Source: Candidatus Schekmanbacteria bacterium RIFCSPLOWO2_02_FULL_38_14 (lineage in GTDB: Bacteria > Schekmanbacteria > GWA2-38-11). From it: a DNA stretch of 39,206 nucleotides. This document shows positions 23,919-31,887 of the stretch, piece by piece. Each line of letters begins with the position of its first letter. Within the stretch, counting starts at the first letter, position 1. A program made the translations under genes and the position numbers. Location of the stretch: NCBI GenBank assembly GCA_001790855.1, contig MGDH01000037.1, positions 1,843 through 41,048 of the forward strand, given 5' to 3'. Under the pieces are notes generated by a model. That model searched no databases. It was not told the DNA's origin and saw nothing but the letters and a program-made list of their open reading frames with translations.

Positions 23919-23919
23919 T

Positions 23920-25299
23920 TTACTTCTTTTTAAAATACCACAAAAAGAGACTTGTTCCGGTTTTTGCCATATTGAAAAATTGAGTGAACGTTTTGATTTC
24001 AAAAAGTTTTTTGATAATATAGGAAGGTTTCATGTAAAATTTTTGGTGTGCTACTTTTATTATTTTTTTTATTTTCTCCTCATCCCAATTTTCAGAAATC
24101 ACCACAGGCTTTTTTAAATCCTTATCAACCGGGTTCTGGGCATTTATTTCCCTGTACCAGCCTCTCCTTTTTGCCTCCTCATATATCCATGTTCCGTAGT
24201 AAGGCGATAAAGCGCTGAACTGAGCATAAGTCGGGTTTAACTCCTTTGCAAATTCTATTGTCTTAAGTTCATCGTTATAAGTCTCATTAGGGATTCCTAA
24301 AATAAAATATGCCATTGTTCTGATACCTGCTTTATGTGTGAGCTTGAAGGCTTTTCTGATATCTTCAAGGTGGGTTTTTTTATTCAAATACTCAAGCCCT
24401 TTTTCATTGCCACTTTCTACACCATAGGCAATCATCGAACATCCTGCCCTTTTCATCAGAGAAAGCATCTCTTCATCAACAAGGTCAGCCCTTCCCTCAC
24501 ATTTCCAGTCGATTTTAATCCTCCTTTTCAAAATCTCTTCACAGAATTTTAAAACTCTTTCTTTTTTCAGGGTGAACAGGTCATCATAAAAAATTATTGA
24601 ATCAACCTTTATATCTTTTATTATCTTCTCTATTTCATCCAAAATATTCTCCGGACTCCTGCTTCTCCATTTTGACCCAAAGACAGACTTGTCACAGAAT
24701 ATGCATTTATAAGGACAACCCCTTGAAGTAAACATGGTTGTAACATTTTCTTTGACAGAGAGAACATATTTATAGGAACTGTTTGGTAAAAGATGCCTTG
24801 CAGGGAAGGGAATTGAGTCTAAATTCTCTATCAACTCCTGCGGAGGGTTTACTCTATCTCTGCTGATTAATCCTCTGACATTTTTAAAATCAGTATTTTC
24901 ATCAAGCCTTTTAATAAATTCCAAAAAAGCAATTTCTCCCTCTCCATATATTGCAAAATCTACCTCAGGGCATTGATTAAAAACTTCATCCTTAAAAATA
25001 GAAACATGAGGTCCGCCCATGACAATATATTTAGAATACTTTTTGCAAATCTTTGCCGCTCTGAATGTAGTGTCAATTACAGGACTCATTCCGCTAATTC
25101 CTACTAAATCAGAGCGTTCATGCTTAACCGCTACTTCAAAATCATTCCATGAAAGCTGAAGAGCAAAGGCATCCAGAATTTTAACATCAAAATTAGCTTT
25201 TTCTAAAACTGCTGCAAGATATGCCAAACCAAGTGGTGGGACTACTACACTTTCATTTGTGATTTTTCTTGGGGGAGGATTAATTAACAGTATTTTCAT
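23920..25299 (-). CDS. Cobalamin-binding-type radical SAM enzyme (4)
   Basis: The 459-residue protein has the B12-binding-like domain (about 1-150) with PPLGLAYLAAVL, GGPH at 95-98 and YGEGEIAFLEF, and no DxHxxG. The cluster motif is C195, C199 and C202 (RGCPYKCIFC). IAYGVESGNEKGL and FILGIPNETYNDE are barrel motifs. By eye it is closest to enzyme (2) at 14394, sharing the ILDAFALQLSW/ILDGAALSLS segment. The upstream neighbours are a GT2 and a methyltransferase, the downstream ones two GT9 enzymes, so a sugar or lipid-linked glycan substrate is plausible. It starts two bases after the GT2 stop. Confidence 0.85.
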   Translation of the reverse strand: MKILLINPPPRKITNESVVVPPLGLAYLAAVLEKANFDVKILDAFALQLSWNDFEVAVKHERSDLVGISGMSPVIDTTFRAAKICKKYSKYIVMGGPHVSIFKDEVFNQCPEVDFAIYGEGEIAFLEFIKRLDENTDFKNVRGLISRDRVNPPQELIENLDSIPFPARHLLPNSSYKYVLSVKENVTTMFTSRGCPYKCIFCDKSVFGSKWRSRSPENILDEIEKIIKDIKVDSIIFYDDLFTLKKERVLKFCEEILKRRIKIDWKCEGRADLVDEEMLSLMKRAGCSMIAYGVESGNEKGLEYLNKKTHLEDIRKAFKLTHKAGIRTMAYFILGIPNETYNDELKTIEFAKELNPTYAQFSALSPYYGTWIYEEAKRRGWYREINAQNPVDKDLKKPVVISENWDEEKIKKIIKVAHQKFYMKPSYIIKKLFEIKTFTQFFNMAKTGTSLFLWYFKKK

Positions 25300-25301
25300 A
25301 T

Positions 25302-26327
25302 TTACTCTTTGAGAGCAATTTCTCTTGCAGATATTCCAAACTGTTCAAACCACCTATAGATTTCAGCATCAGAAACTTTTTTTAACAATCTTATCTTTTT
25401 TCTCTTCTTAAGCATCATCCCAATCCCCTTAATTGCAGCAAAGTATGCACTAAAAAGAATTTTTAAAAGCTCAATTTTCGAATTTTCTTCAACAAATTTG
25501 CCTGAAGCTCCTTTTCTGGTTAATGCTCCATAGGCTTGAAATAAAAACCTTATAAAAGTATAAAAGGGGCTAACAAGAAGCATCTTTGAAGGAAAATATT
25601 TTATTGCAATCCAGACTCTGTTTCTTTCAACATAGAAGGCTTTTAGTTTAGAGTACGCACTACTTGACCCTGAATAACGGTGGTAAACAACAGCAGAGGG
25701 AACATAAATACATCTCCACCCTGCCAGTCTTCCCTTTATTCCAATATCAGTATCATCACCGTAAGCAAAAAAATCTTCATCAAAAAGACCTATTTCATCT
25801 AACATCTTTTTTCTATATAAGGCTGCACATCCGCTCGGGAAAAATACCTCTTCCCTATTGTCATATTGCCCCCTGTCTTTTTCCAGCCTTCCCTTACCTC
25901 TATTTAATCCATCTCTGTATATTAAATGCCCCACATTATCAATAATATCCTTGTTCTCATAAGATAACACCTTTGAAGCGCACATCCCTATCCTGTTATC
26001 TTTTTCAACAACTTTTATCAACTCTTCAATCCATTTTTCATCCGCTACAGCATCATTGTTTAAAAGCAGAATATAATCTCCCCTTGATGCTCTTATCCCT
26101 CTGTTATTTCCTCCAGAAAACCCTAAGTTTTTTTCGTTCTCTATTAGTTTTACTCTATCCCTAAATTTACTTTTGATTAACTCAACAGAGCCATCAGTTG
26201 ACCCGTTATCAACTAAAATTATTTCAGTTCTTTTATAAATCTGCTTAATCAAAGAGTTTAAGCAATCTTCTATCAAGCTTTTTCCATTCCAGTTCAAAAC
26301 TATCACAGAAACTAATGGAGTATCCAT
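25302..26327 (-). CDS. GT2 glycosyltransferase, rhamnosyltransferase (WbbL)-like
   Basis: The 341-residue protein has VSVIVLNWNGKSLIEDCL (6-23), ILVDNGSTDGS (37-47), NLGFSGGNNRGI (67-78) and LLLNNDAV (87-94), the standard motifs of WbbL-type GT2 enzymes. The acceptor-site block FFAYGDDTDIGIKGRLAGWRC carries the catalytic ED/DD pair. The 60 C-terminal residues include a likely amphipathic or membrane-associated helix. It probably adds rhamnose or another deoxysugar to a lipid-linked glycan. It ends two bases before the radical SAM gene and starts ten bases after the methyltransferase. Confidence 0.8.
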   Translation of the reverse strand: MDTPLVSVIVLNWNGKSLIEDCLNSLIKQIYKRTEIILVDNGSTDGSVELIKSKFRDRVKLIENEKNLGFSGGNNRGIRASRGDYILLLNNDAVADEKWIEELIKVVEKDNRIGMCASKVLSYENKDIIDNVGHLIYRDGLNRGKGRLEKDRGQYDNREEVFFPSGCAALYRKKMLDEIGLFDEDFFAYGDDTDIGIKGRLAGWRCIYVPSAVVYHRYSGSSSAYSKLKAFYVERNRVWIAIKYFPSKMLLVSPFYTFIRFLFQAYGALTRKGASGKFVEENSKIELLKILFSAYFAAIKGIGMMLKKRKKIRLLKKVSDAEIYRWFEQFGISAREIALKE

Positions 26328-26337
26328 TATTAAGCCT

Positions 26338-27129
26338 TTAGTCCTTTATTCCCTTTGCCCAAAAGTCATTGGAAAAAATATAGATGAAAGGTTTCATGGA
26401 AAGCACTTTTGAGATAAGCCTTGTAAACGGAGATTTAACAAACTCCTGTGTAAACCTGCTCTCTCCCTCTCTTAGAATATCCTTATCAAGCCACATATTG
26501 AACCTTAAAGTTGAAGATTTAACAAGTTTTTTAAACCGGAACGGATTGTATTCATTTATATGAACATTGTCTTGGGCAATATGGCGACTGATTTCGCCTA
26601 AAAGATTCTTTTTCCCGATAATTCCTAAGAAATATTCCATCAGTGGCAATACAATTTTTTTAAAATATATATTTGGGCTTGTATGGATTAAAACAAACCC
26701 ATCTTTTTTCAATATCCGTGAGATTTCTTTAATACAATTTTCTGTATCTTCCGGAGTCAAATGTTCAATTACATCACCAATAAGTATTTTATCGAACATG
26801 TCAGATTTAAAAGGAATAGGACTTGCAAGAGAACAGCACAGACAAGATTTTTTAACGTTACTTAAAGTCTCTTTTGATATTTCCAAAGCATCTTTTGAGT
26901 AATCAATACCAAATACAACAGCGCCTTTTTCTGCACAATGGTAAAGAACCTCACCTCTACCACATCCTATGTCAAGAATCATCTCTCCTTCTTTAGGAGA
27001 AAGAATCTTTAGCTGCTTTTTTTTGATATAAGATAAACTTTTATTATTCAGAAATTCTTTATAGCCATCGCAGCGGTCGCTTAAAAAATATTCTTTTGAA
27101 TAGACTTCAGAAGAAGGGGTTTTAGTCAT
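26338..27129 (-). CDS. Class I SAM methyltransferase
   Basis: The start is the ATG at 27129 with AAGGA five bases upstream; an in-frame TTG lies just before it. The 263-residue product has the SAM loop ILDIGCGRGE (about 49-58), GIDYS at the end of the second strand and GDVIEHLTPED, typical of Methyltransf_11/23 proteins. There is no zinc ribbon, unlike the two methyltransferases at 11207 and 13455. It heads the GT2-radical SAM-GT9-GT9 series and probably modifies a sugar or lipid intermediate of it. Its upstream gap contains two hairpin repeats. Confidence 0.8.
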   Translation of the reverse strand: MTKTPSSEVYSKEYFLSDRCDGYKEFLNNKSLSYIKKKQLKILSPKEGEMILDIGCGRGEVLYHCAEKGAVVFGIDYSKDALEISKETLSNVKKSCLCCSLASPIPFKSDMFDKILIGDVIEHLTPEDTENCIKEISRILKKDGFVLIHTSPNIYFKKIVLPLMEYFLGIIGKKNLLGEISRHIAQDNVHINEYNPFRFKKLVKSSTLRFNMWLDKDILREGESRFTQEFVKSPFTRLISKVLSMKPFIYIFSNDFWAKGIKD

Positions 27130-27154
27130 CAATTCCTTTGCTTTCTTTTAAAAA

Positions 27155-27209
27155 GGCAGGTCAGGAGACCTGCCACTACCCCGGATAGCATCAGGTCTCC
27201 TGACCTGAT
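27155..27209. repeat. Pair of mutually complementary hairpin repeats
   Basis: GGCAGGTC-AGGA-GACCTGCC (27155-27174) and ATCAGGTC-TCCT-GACCTGAT (27190-27209) are two perfect eight-base-arm hairpins. Their 16-base cores are exact reverse complements of each other, so the pair can also fold as one larger stem. They lie in the 130-base gap between the membrane-protein gene and the methyltransferase, and may end or attenuate transcription. Confidence 0.8.
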
Positions 27210-27264
27210 GTATATCCCATCATCTTTTTTACCTTTTACAAATATAAATTCACCAGAAATAGTA

Positions 27265-29148
27265 TCACCGTTTTAAAGCATAAAGGCGATATTTCCTGTT
27301 CTCATATACAAGAGGCAAGGAAAGTTCTTTCGGTTTTTCAAACACAGCATAATTTGCATTATATTTTTTTGCCACATTTAAAAGTTTATCTTCATTAATC
27401 GAATTATATTCTTCTCTTTCTCTAACAAGTCCAACATCAAAATTAGTCTCACCGCTTAAACCCAAATCCCTCATCCTCTCAAGCCATTTTTTTCCGTAAT
27501 CATTACCAAAAAATATTGTAAGACCTCCATCTATCCAATCTCCAAAGCTTGCCCTTTCGGAAAACATTCTGAAATCAGGATTTGCCGTATACGGTGGCAC
27601 AACAAAAAGAGAATTCTTATCAGTATTATTTTTAGCATAAAGCTGAATATCAATCCAGGGATTCACATTTTTTTCATCATATCCTCTAAAATAGACTGAA
27701 AATCCTTTTCTCTCATAAATTATTGCGAAATTAATAATAAGTGCAAATATCAGGGCAAAAATTATTAATAAGCTTTTTTTGTTTTCTGTTTTTAAATATT
27801 TCTCTGTCACTGCTATTATAAAAAGGAAAAACAGACAGGCAATGAAAATTGCAAGCCTTTCTCTCCCTATATCAAAAAAAGAGTTTCTAAATCTTGAAAA
27901 TATAGTACTCACTAATACAGCCCCGCTTACTGAACAAACCAGCGCCTGAATCATAAAACGGAATTTTCCTAAATCTATCCTTGAATCATAGGCAATTATA
28001 AAAAGTAAAAAAAGAGGAAGAAGCCAGTACGGAGTTTCATAATAGCATCTAGGGCTATTAAACTTTGTGGTCACATAGCTCGTGATGACAAGTCCGGTCC
28101 CAATAACACCAAACTTCCTCCATATATTTTCATTAAAAGATGAAACCAGAAAATTGGAGATAAAGCATAAGGCTATTATAAAATAAATCCATGTGCTACG
28201 CCATAAATGAAGCTGCATTATTGTAGGTATAGGCTTATACTCCGAAAAAATTGTTCCTGCTGCGCAAAGAAGCAATATCCCTAAAAAAAACGTTTTTATT
28301 GTTTTCTTATCCTCAGAAAAAGGAGAAACTTTAAATGATATTATAAAGGCAATGAGGAATATAAAAAAATTTCTGAACATGTCAAAACCCCATTTAGACG
28401 GGTAGATATGAATCCAGAGAGTCCATTTTACAACATCGTACCACTCTTTCCCGACTTCCATTTTCCCAAAATTTCCAAAAATTGGAATTAATCCTGGAAC
28501 TGCCGGAATAATAAATGCTGATAGCGACAAACATAAGGTTTTCACTCCGACCTTTTTTATATTCAAAAAAAGATATAAGAGAAAAATAAATGAAACAAAG
28601 AATGCATACATGAGTTGAAAATTTACAACTATTCCTGTAAGGAAAAGTGCCGGAACATATTTTTTTCTTATGAAATAATTAATAGCAAAAATTAAGAAGG
28701 GTAGCGAAAAAGAGCTGTGGTGCACAAAAAAATAATAAATTTGCGGGGCATCAACAATCCATTGCCTAATCCCAATAGAAAAAAGGATGACCGATATGTA
28801 ACCAACAAGAGGTTTTTTAAAAAGGGTAAGGCTTAAAGAATATATTCCATAAATTGTAAAATAAAGTGTTACAAGGTGCAGCAGGAAAAATGTCCTTTCT
28901 TTAGATAAATACTCAGATAATAAATAAGCTATTTTCCAGAACCATCCAATCTCATGCTTTAAAAGTGTCTGGACAAATATATCGCGCTGAAAAAGTAAAA
29001 GGTCTTTTTTTGCTGAAATTAATGAGAGGTAAATATTGTAATCATAGCGATAGCTATTAAGCAATATTGAGTTTAAAGTAATTACTGCTAAAATTACAGG
29101 TGTTTTAACTGATTTCAAAAATCGGTTTTGGCTTTCTATTCCAATCAA
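27265..29148 (-). CDS. Large polytopic membrane protein, possible GT-C or DUF6798-like
   Basis: The 627-residue protein has about 12-13 membrane helices up to residue 500, then a soluble C-terminal part. In it, FVVPPYTANPDFRMFSERASF and the WLERMRDLGL segment recall DUF6798-type proteins, which resemble GT-C transferases; this match is from memory and uncertain. It lacks the clear DD motif of the other GT-C proteins here; an acidic RYDYN and RDIF in the first loop are candidates. It starts at TTG (29148), with AAGGGG about ten bases upstream. It lies between the flavin oxidoreductase and a methyltransferase. A role in glycan or lipid export or transfer is inferred from context only. Confidence 0.6.
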   Translation of the reverse strand: MIGIESQNRFLKSVKTPVILAVITLNSILLNSYRYDYNIYLSLISAKKDLLLFQRDIFVQTLLKHEIGWFWKIAYLLSEYLSKERTFFLLHLVTLYFTIYGIYSLSLTLFKKPLVGYISVILFSIGIRQWIVDAPQIYYFFVHHSSFSLPFLIFAINYFIRKKYVPALFLTGIVVNFQLMYAFFVSFIFLLYLFLNIKKVGVKTLCLSLSAFIIPAVPGLIPIFGNFGKMEVGKEWYDVVKWTLWIHIYPSKWGFDMFRNFFIFLIAFIISFKVSPFSEDKKTIKTFFLGILLLCAAGTIFSEYKPIPTIMQLHLWRSTWIYFIIALCFISNFLVSSFNENIWRKFGVIGTGLVITSYVTTKFNSPRCYYETPYWLLPLFLLFIIAYDSRIDLGKFRFMIQALVCSVSGAVLVSTIFSRFRNSFFDIGRERLAIFIACLFFLFIIAVTEKYLKTENKKSLLIIFALIFALIINFAIIYERKGFSVYFRGYDEKNVNPWIDIQLYAKNNTDKNSLFVVPPYTANPDFRMFSERASFGDWIDGGLTIFFGNDYGKKWLERMRDLGLSGETNFDVGLVREREEYNSINEDKLLNVAKKYNANYAVFEKPKELSLPLVYENRKYRLYALKR

Positions 29149-29185
29149 TCTTTATAACCCCTTGTCAACATATTCAGATAAATGT

Positions 29186-30502
29186 TCAGGCAGGTTGTAT
29201 AGGTTCTATTTTAAGAACTATATCAGCAATCTGGTTTCCCAATTTCACACTATAGTTCATTCCTCTATCTTCAGGATAAATCTGAGCCATAGTTGCTGTA
29301 AAGAGGTTTTTTATCGGAGTTTCAAAATTCGGGAGGGTTTGTGAATAATTTATTGTCACAATAGGCTGCGCAAATTCATCACGAAAAATGAAAAATTGCT
29401 CTATCCATTCTTCAGAAAAATTTGGATTCATCTTTTTAAGATGTTTTGAATATTCCTCTATTAATTCTTTATCACTACACTTATACAGCCACTCATCCCT
29501 GTATAGATAATTAGATATATAAAGGATATTCTTATTGTTGTAAGCACTGGGCCTTATAAAATTGGTATGTTCTATAATCCCACCAAATGGGATAGAATTA
29601 TCACTTATGTTTTCCCAGTAATTGTATGTAAAAGAGTTTTTCAAAATCAATATCACACATACAGTGCTCGCATATTCAACCTGATTTATTTTTTTCTTAT
29701 ATTCCTCAGATAACTGAGGAGCAATTCTAATCAGGACTGGATAAGCAACAGTACTTACAGCTTTGTCAAATTCATATTCACCTTTATCAGTTTTTATAAA
29801 TACCTTATTGCCATCTGTAGCATCTATCCTTACAATTTTTTCTTCCTTTTTGACTGTACCACTCATTGAAATAATTTCATTTTCTAACTTATCTATCAAT
29901 AACCCGAAACTGCCCAAAAGATATCCAAGCCTTTCCTTTTTTCCTCCTTTTGATCTGGAACTTCCTCTCAGTTTTATTTTTCCCCAAAGCCAAGACATTG
30001 AAGCTTTCTGATAATTTTTTCCAAACTTAGCAACCAAAAGAGGCTCCCATATAACTTTACATACATTTTCTCCTGCATACTTCCTCATCCATTCTATAGC
30101 TGTTGTTTTTTCCAGTTCCCGCCAATTATTATAATTTTTCAAGAACAAAACAGTTGCGCCAAAGCGGAGTTTATCAAGAAAAGAAAGATGCTTGAATCTA
30201 AAAAGTTCTCCTGGAGTCCCAAAAGCATGGATTTTGTTTTCATAAAAAAGTCCCATCCGGCTTTCAAGCCACATGAGTTTATCTTTTAAGCCTATTTCAT
30301 CTATGAGATTTATTATTTCAAAATCAGTAGTAAAAATATGATGATAGTATTTCTCTATTAGAAAATTATCTATTTTTACAACTCCTGCTAGACCTCCAAG
30401 AACTTTATCTCTCTCGAACAGAGTAACACTAACCCCATCCTTTGATAATCTGTAGGCTGCCGTCAGACCTGCAACCCCACCTCCAATGATCGCAATTTCC
30501 AT
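29186..30502 (-). CDS. FAD-dependent oxidoreductase (amine-oxidase / UDP-galactopyranose-mutase-like)
   Basis: The 438-residue protein opens with the dinucleotide-binding motif IAIIGGGVAGLTAAYRL (3-19), then FERDKVLGGLAG (29-40) and a YYHHIFTTD segment near 52-60. These are typical of the protoporphyrinogen-oxidase-like flavoproteins found in polysaccharide clusters. The C-terminal FTATMAQIYPEDRGMNYSVKLG closes the FAD fold. Members near glycosyltransferases are thought to oxidise or isomerise sugars or isoprenoid lipids; the reaction here is not known. No good ribosome site is visible. It starts 24 bases after the small methyltransferase stop. Confidence 0.8.
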   Translation of the reverse strand: MEIAIIGGGVAGLTAAYRLSKDGVSVTLFERDKVLGGLAGVVKIDNFLIEKYYHHIFTTDFEIINLIDEIGLKDKLMWLESRMGLFYENKIHAFGTPGELFRFKHLSFLDKLRFGATVLFLKNYNNWRELEKTTAIEWMRKYAGENVCKVIWEPLLVAKFGKNYQKASMSWLWGKIKLRGSSRSKGGKKERLGYLLGSFGLLIDKLENEIISMSGTVKKEEKIVRIDATDGNKVFIKTDKGEYEFDKAVSTVAYPVLIRIAPQLSEEYKKKINQVEYASTVCVILILKNSFTYNYWENISDNSIPFGGIIEHTNFIRPSAYNNKNILYISNYLYRDEWLYKCSDKELIEEYSKHLKKMNPNFSEEWIEQFFIFRDEFAQPIVTINYSQTLPNFETPIKNLFTATMAQIYPEDRGMNYSVKLGNQIADIVLKIEPIQPA

Positions 30503-30526
30503 AATAGTTTATATTTTCATATCAAT

Positions 30527-31006
30527 TTAATTTTTCTGGAAAACCCCGCATTGAACAATCCCAAAAAGATTCTTTTTCTTTATCAACTTCAAAGGGATTT
30601 CCTCAAGATAAATTAAATTAGAATGAGGAGATGTCCTTTTTTGAAAAATAGAAAGATGTTCACCGATTTGTAATAAACTATCCATATATGGGACAGGAGT
30701 TGAAACCATCAGGATTCCCTCAGGCTTTAATATCCTTTTAATCTCCTTTGTACAATCTATATGTTCAATAATCTCTAAGGCAAATACTGCATCAAAAGAA
30801 TCTTCTTTGAAATTATAAGTCTTTACATTGCCAACTATATCTGCAGGAGAACTTTCATCAAATCCAACACAGTCATAGCCTAAATTCCTTAAATAATTAG
30901 TAAGCCACATACTGCCACATCCAAGGTCTATTATTTTGTAGTGGGGCTTAAGAAAGGGTATAAAAAATTTCAACTTCTGTCTGTTTGCAAAGGATAGTTC
31001 TTTCAT
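30527..31006 (-). CDS. Small class I SAM methyltransferase, first gene of the minus-strand run
   Basis: At 159 residues this is short but contains the Methyltransf_11 core: KIIDLGCGSMWLTNYL (about 23-38), GFDES, DAVFALEIIEHIDC and LKPEGILMVSTPVPY. The end (about 115-159) is the usual short cap region, so the gene looks intact. It is the promoter-proximal gene of the long minus-strand series; a near-consensus promoter lies at 31036-31064. No Shine-Dalgarno sequence precedes the ATG at 31006. A sugar or lipid target is inferred from context. Confidence 0.75.
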   Translation of the reverse strand: MKELSFANRQKLKFFIPFLKPHYKIIDLGCGSMWLTNYLRNLGYDCVGFDESSPADIVGNVKTYNFKEDSFDAVFALEIIEHIDCTKEIKRILKPEGILMVSTPVPYMDSLLQIGEHLSIFQKRTSPHSNLIYLEEIPLKLIKKKNLFGIVQCGVFQKN

Positions 31007-31035
31007 ACACAGGATTCAGAGTCTTTTGGTTGAAG

Positions 31036-31064
31036 TTTATAGTATATCTGCTTGAGGTTGTAAA
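31036..31064 (-). promoter_or_regulatory. Sigma-70-type promoter for the long minus-strand run
   Basis: TTTACA (31059-31064) and TATAAA (31036-31041) are separated by exactly 17 bases, each one mismatch from consensus. The start would fall about 7 bases further on, leaving a leader of some 20 bases before the ATG at 31006. It could transcribe most of the genes down to 2275, although internal promoters are likely. Confidence 0.6.
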
Positions 31065-31092
31065 GGATTAATCAGCATCTTGACTTTTTTAG

Positions 31093-31120
31093 TGGATTTA
31101 ATATTGAGAAATTGTATAAT
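31093..31120 (+). promoter_or_regulatory. Promoter for the plus-strand glycan genes
   Basis: A perfect TATAAT at 31115-31120 lies 16 bases after a weak -35 (TGGATT, 31093-31098). It gives a leader of about 35 bases before the TTG start at 31161. Its position inside the longer open frame from 31080 argues that the protein does not begin at 31080. Confidence 0.45.
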
Positions 31121-31160
31121 TTTCCGAATAAAATTAAAATTTAAAACTGGAGATTGCCAT

Positions 31161-31883
31161 TTGTGGAAAGGTAAAAAAGTCTCAGTAATACTACCTACCT
31201 ATAATGAAAAAGATTCCATCCGCCAAGTTATTGATGACTTTTATAACACAGGTTATGTGGATGAAGTCATAGTGGTAAACAACAATGCTGCTAAAGGAAC
31301 AAAAGAGGAGGTAGGAAAAACTAAGGCAATCCAAATTTTTGAAGAGAAGCAGGGCTATGGCTACGCAATCCAAAGAGGATTCATGGAATCAACCGGAGAT
31401 CTTTTCGTAATATCAGAACCTGATGGAACTTTTTGCGGTAAAGATATAGTGAAACTCTTAGCCTATTCTGAAGATTTTGATGCAGTCTTTGGTACCCGCA
31501 CAACAAGCATAATGATCTGGGAAGGAGCAAACATGAGGCATATGTTAAGAATCGGAAATATTCTCGTTGCAAAACTCATAGAGTTTTTCTTTAACACCAC
31601 ACAACTAACCGATGTAGGATGTACCTATAAATTAATATCCAGAGAAGTTTATGAAAAGATAAAAAATAAATTTACAATTGGTGGTTCTCATTTTGGTCCG
31701 GAACTTATGCTTCTGATAATAATAAATAGACTTAGATTTATTGAAATCCCATTGAATTACGGAAAAAGAGTTGGTAAATCATCTGTAACAGGGAATAAAG
31801 TAACCGCTTTTCTCCTTGGGTTGCGGATGATTGCCCTAATATTTCATTACCGGATATCTTCCCTTTTTGACAAAAACTTATAA
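31161..31883 (+). CDS. GT2 glycosyltransferase
   Basis: The chosen start is TTG at 31161: GGAG at 31149-31152 lies eight bases upstream, and the GT2 domain begins at once (KKVSVILPTYNE). The open frame extends back to a TTG at 31080, but that would span a perfect -10 element. The 240-residue product has IVVNNNAAKGT (37-47) and KQGYGYAIQRGF. In place of a DxD motif it has S-E-P-D (85-88, SEPDGTF), a variant seen in one branch of GT2 enzymes. DVGCTYKLISREVYEKI and FGPELMLLI are as in polyprenyl-phosphate sugar transferases. It probably primes or extends a lipid-linked glycan. Confidence 0.8.
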   Translation: MWKGKKVSVILPTYNEKDSIRQVIDDFYNTGYVDEVIVVNNNAAKGTKEEVGKTKAIQIFEEKQGYGYAIQRGFMESTGDLFVISEPDGTFCGKDIVKLLAYSEDFDAVFGTRTTSIMIWEGANMRHMLRIGNILVAKLIEFFFNTTQLTDVGCTYKLISREVYEKIKNKFTIGGSHFGPELMLLIIINRLRFIEIPLNYGKRVGKSSVTGNKVTAFLLGLRMIALIFHYRISSLFDKNL

Positions 31884-31887
31884 ATTA

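Noticed and set aside
23919-24002. 28-codon N-terminal extension of the GT9 gene
   Set aside because: It would overlap the radical SAM coding region; ATG at 23918 gives the family length and a one-base gap.
27133-27264. Possible short frame of about 44 codons on the minus strand between two genes
   Set aside because: It has no start codon with a ribosome site and consists largely of the hairpin repeats.
31080-31160. Upstream extension of the GT2 gene from a TTG at 31080
   Set aside because: The extension spans a perfect TATAAT and lacks a ribosome site, while TTG at 31161 has GGAG at eight bases and abuts the domain.
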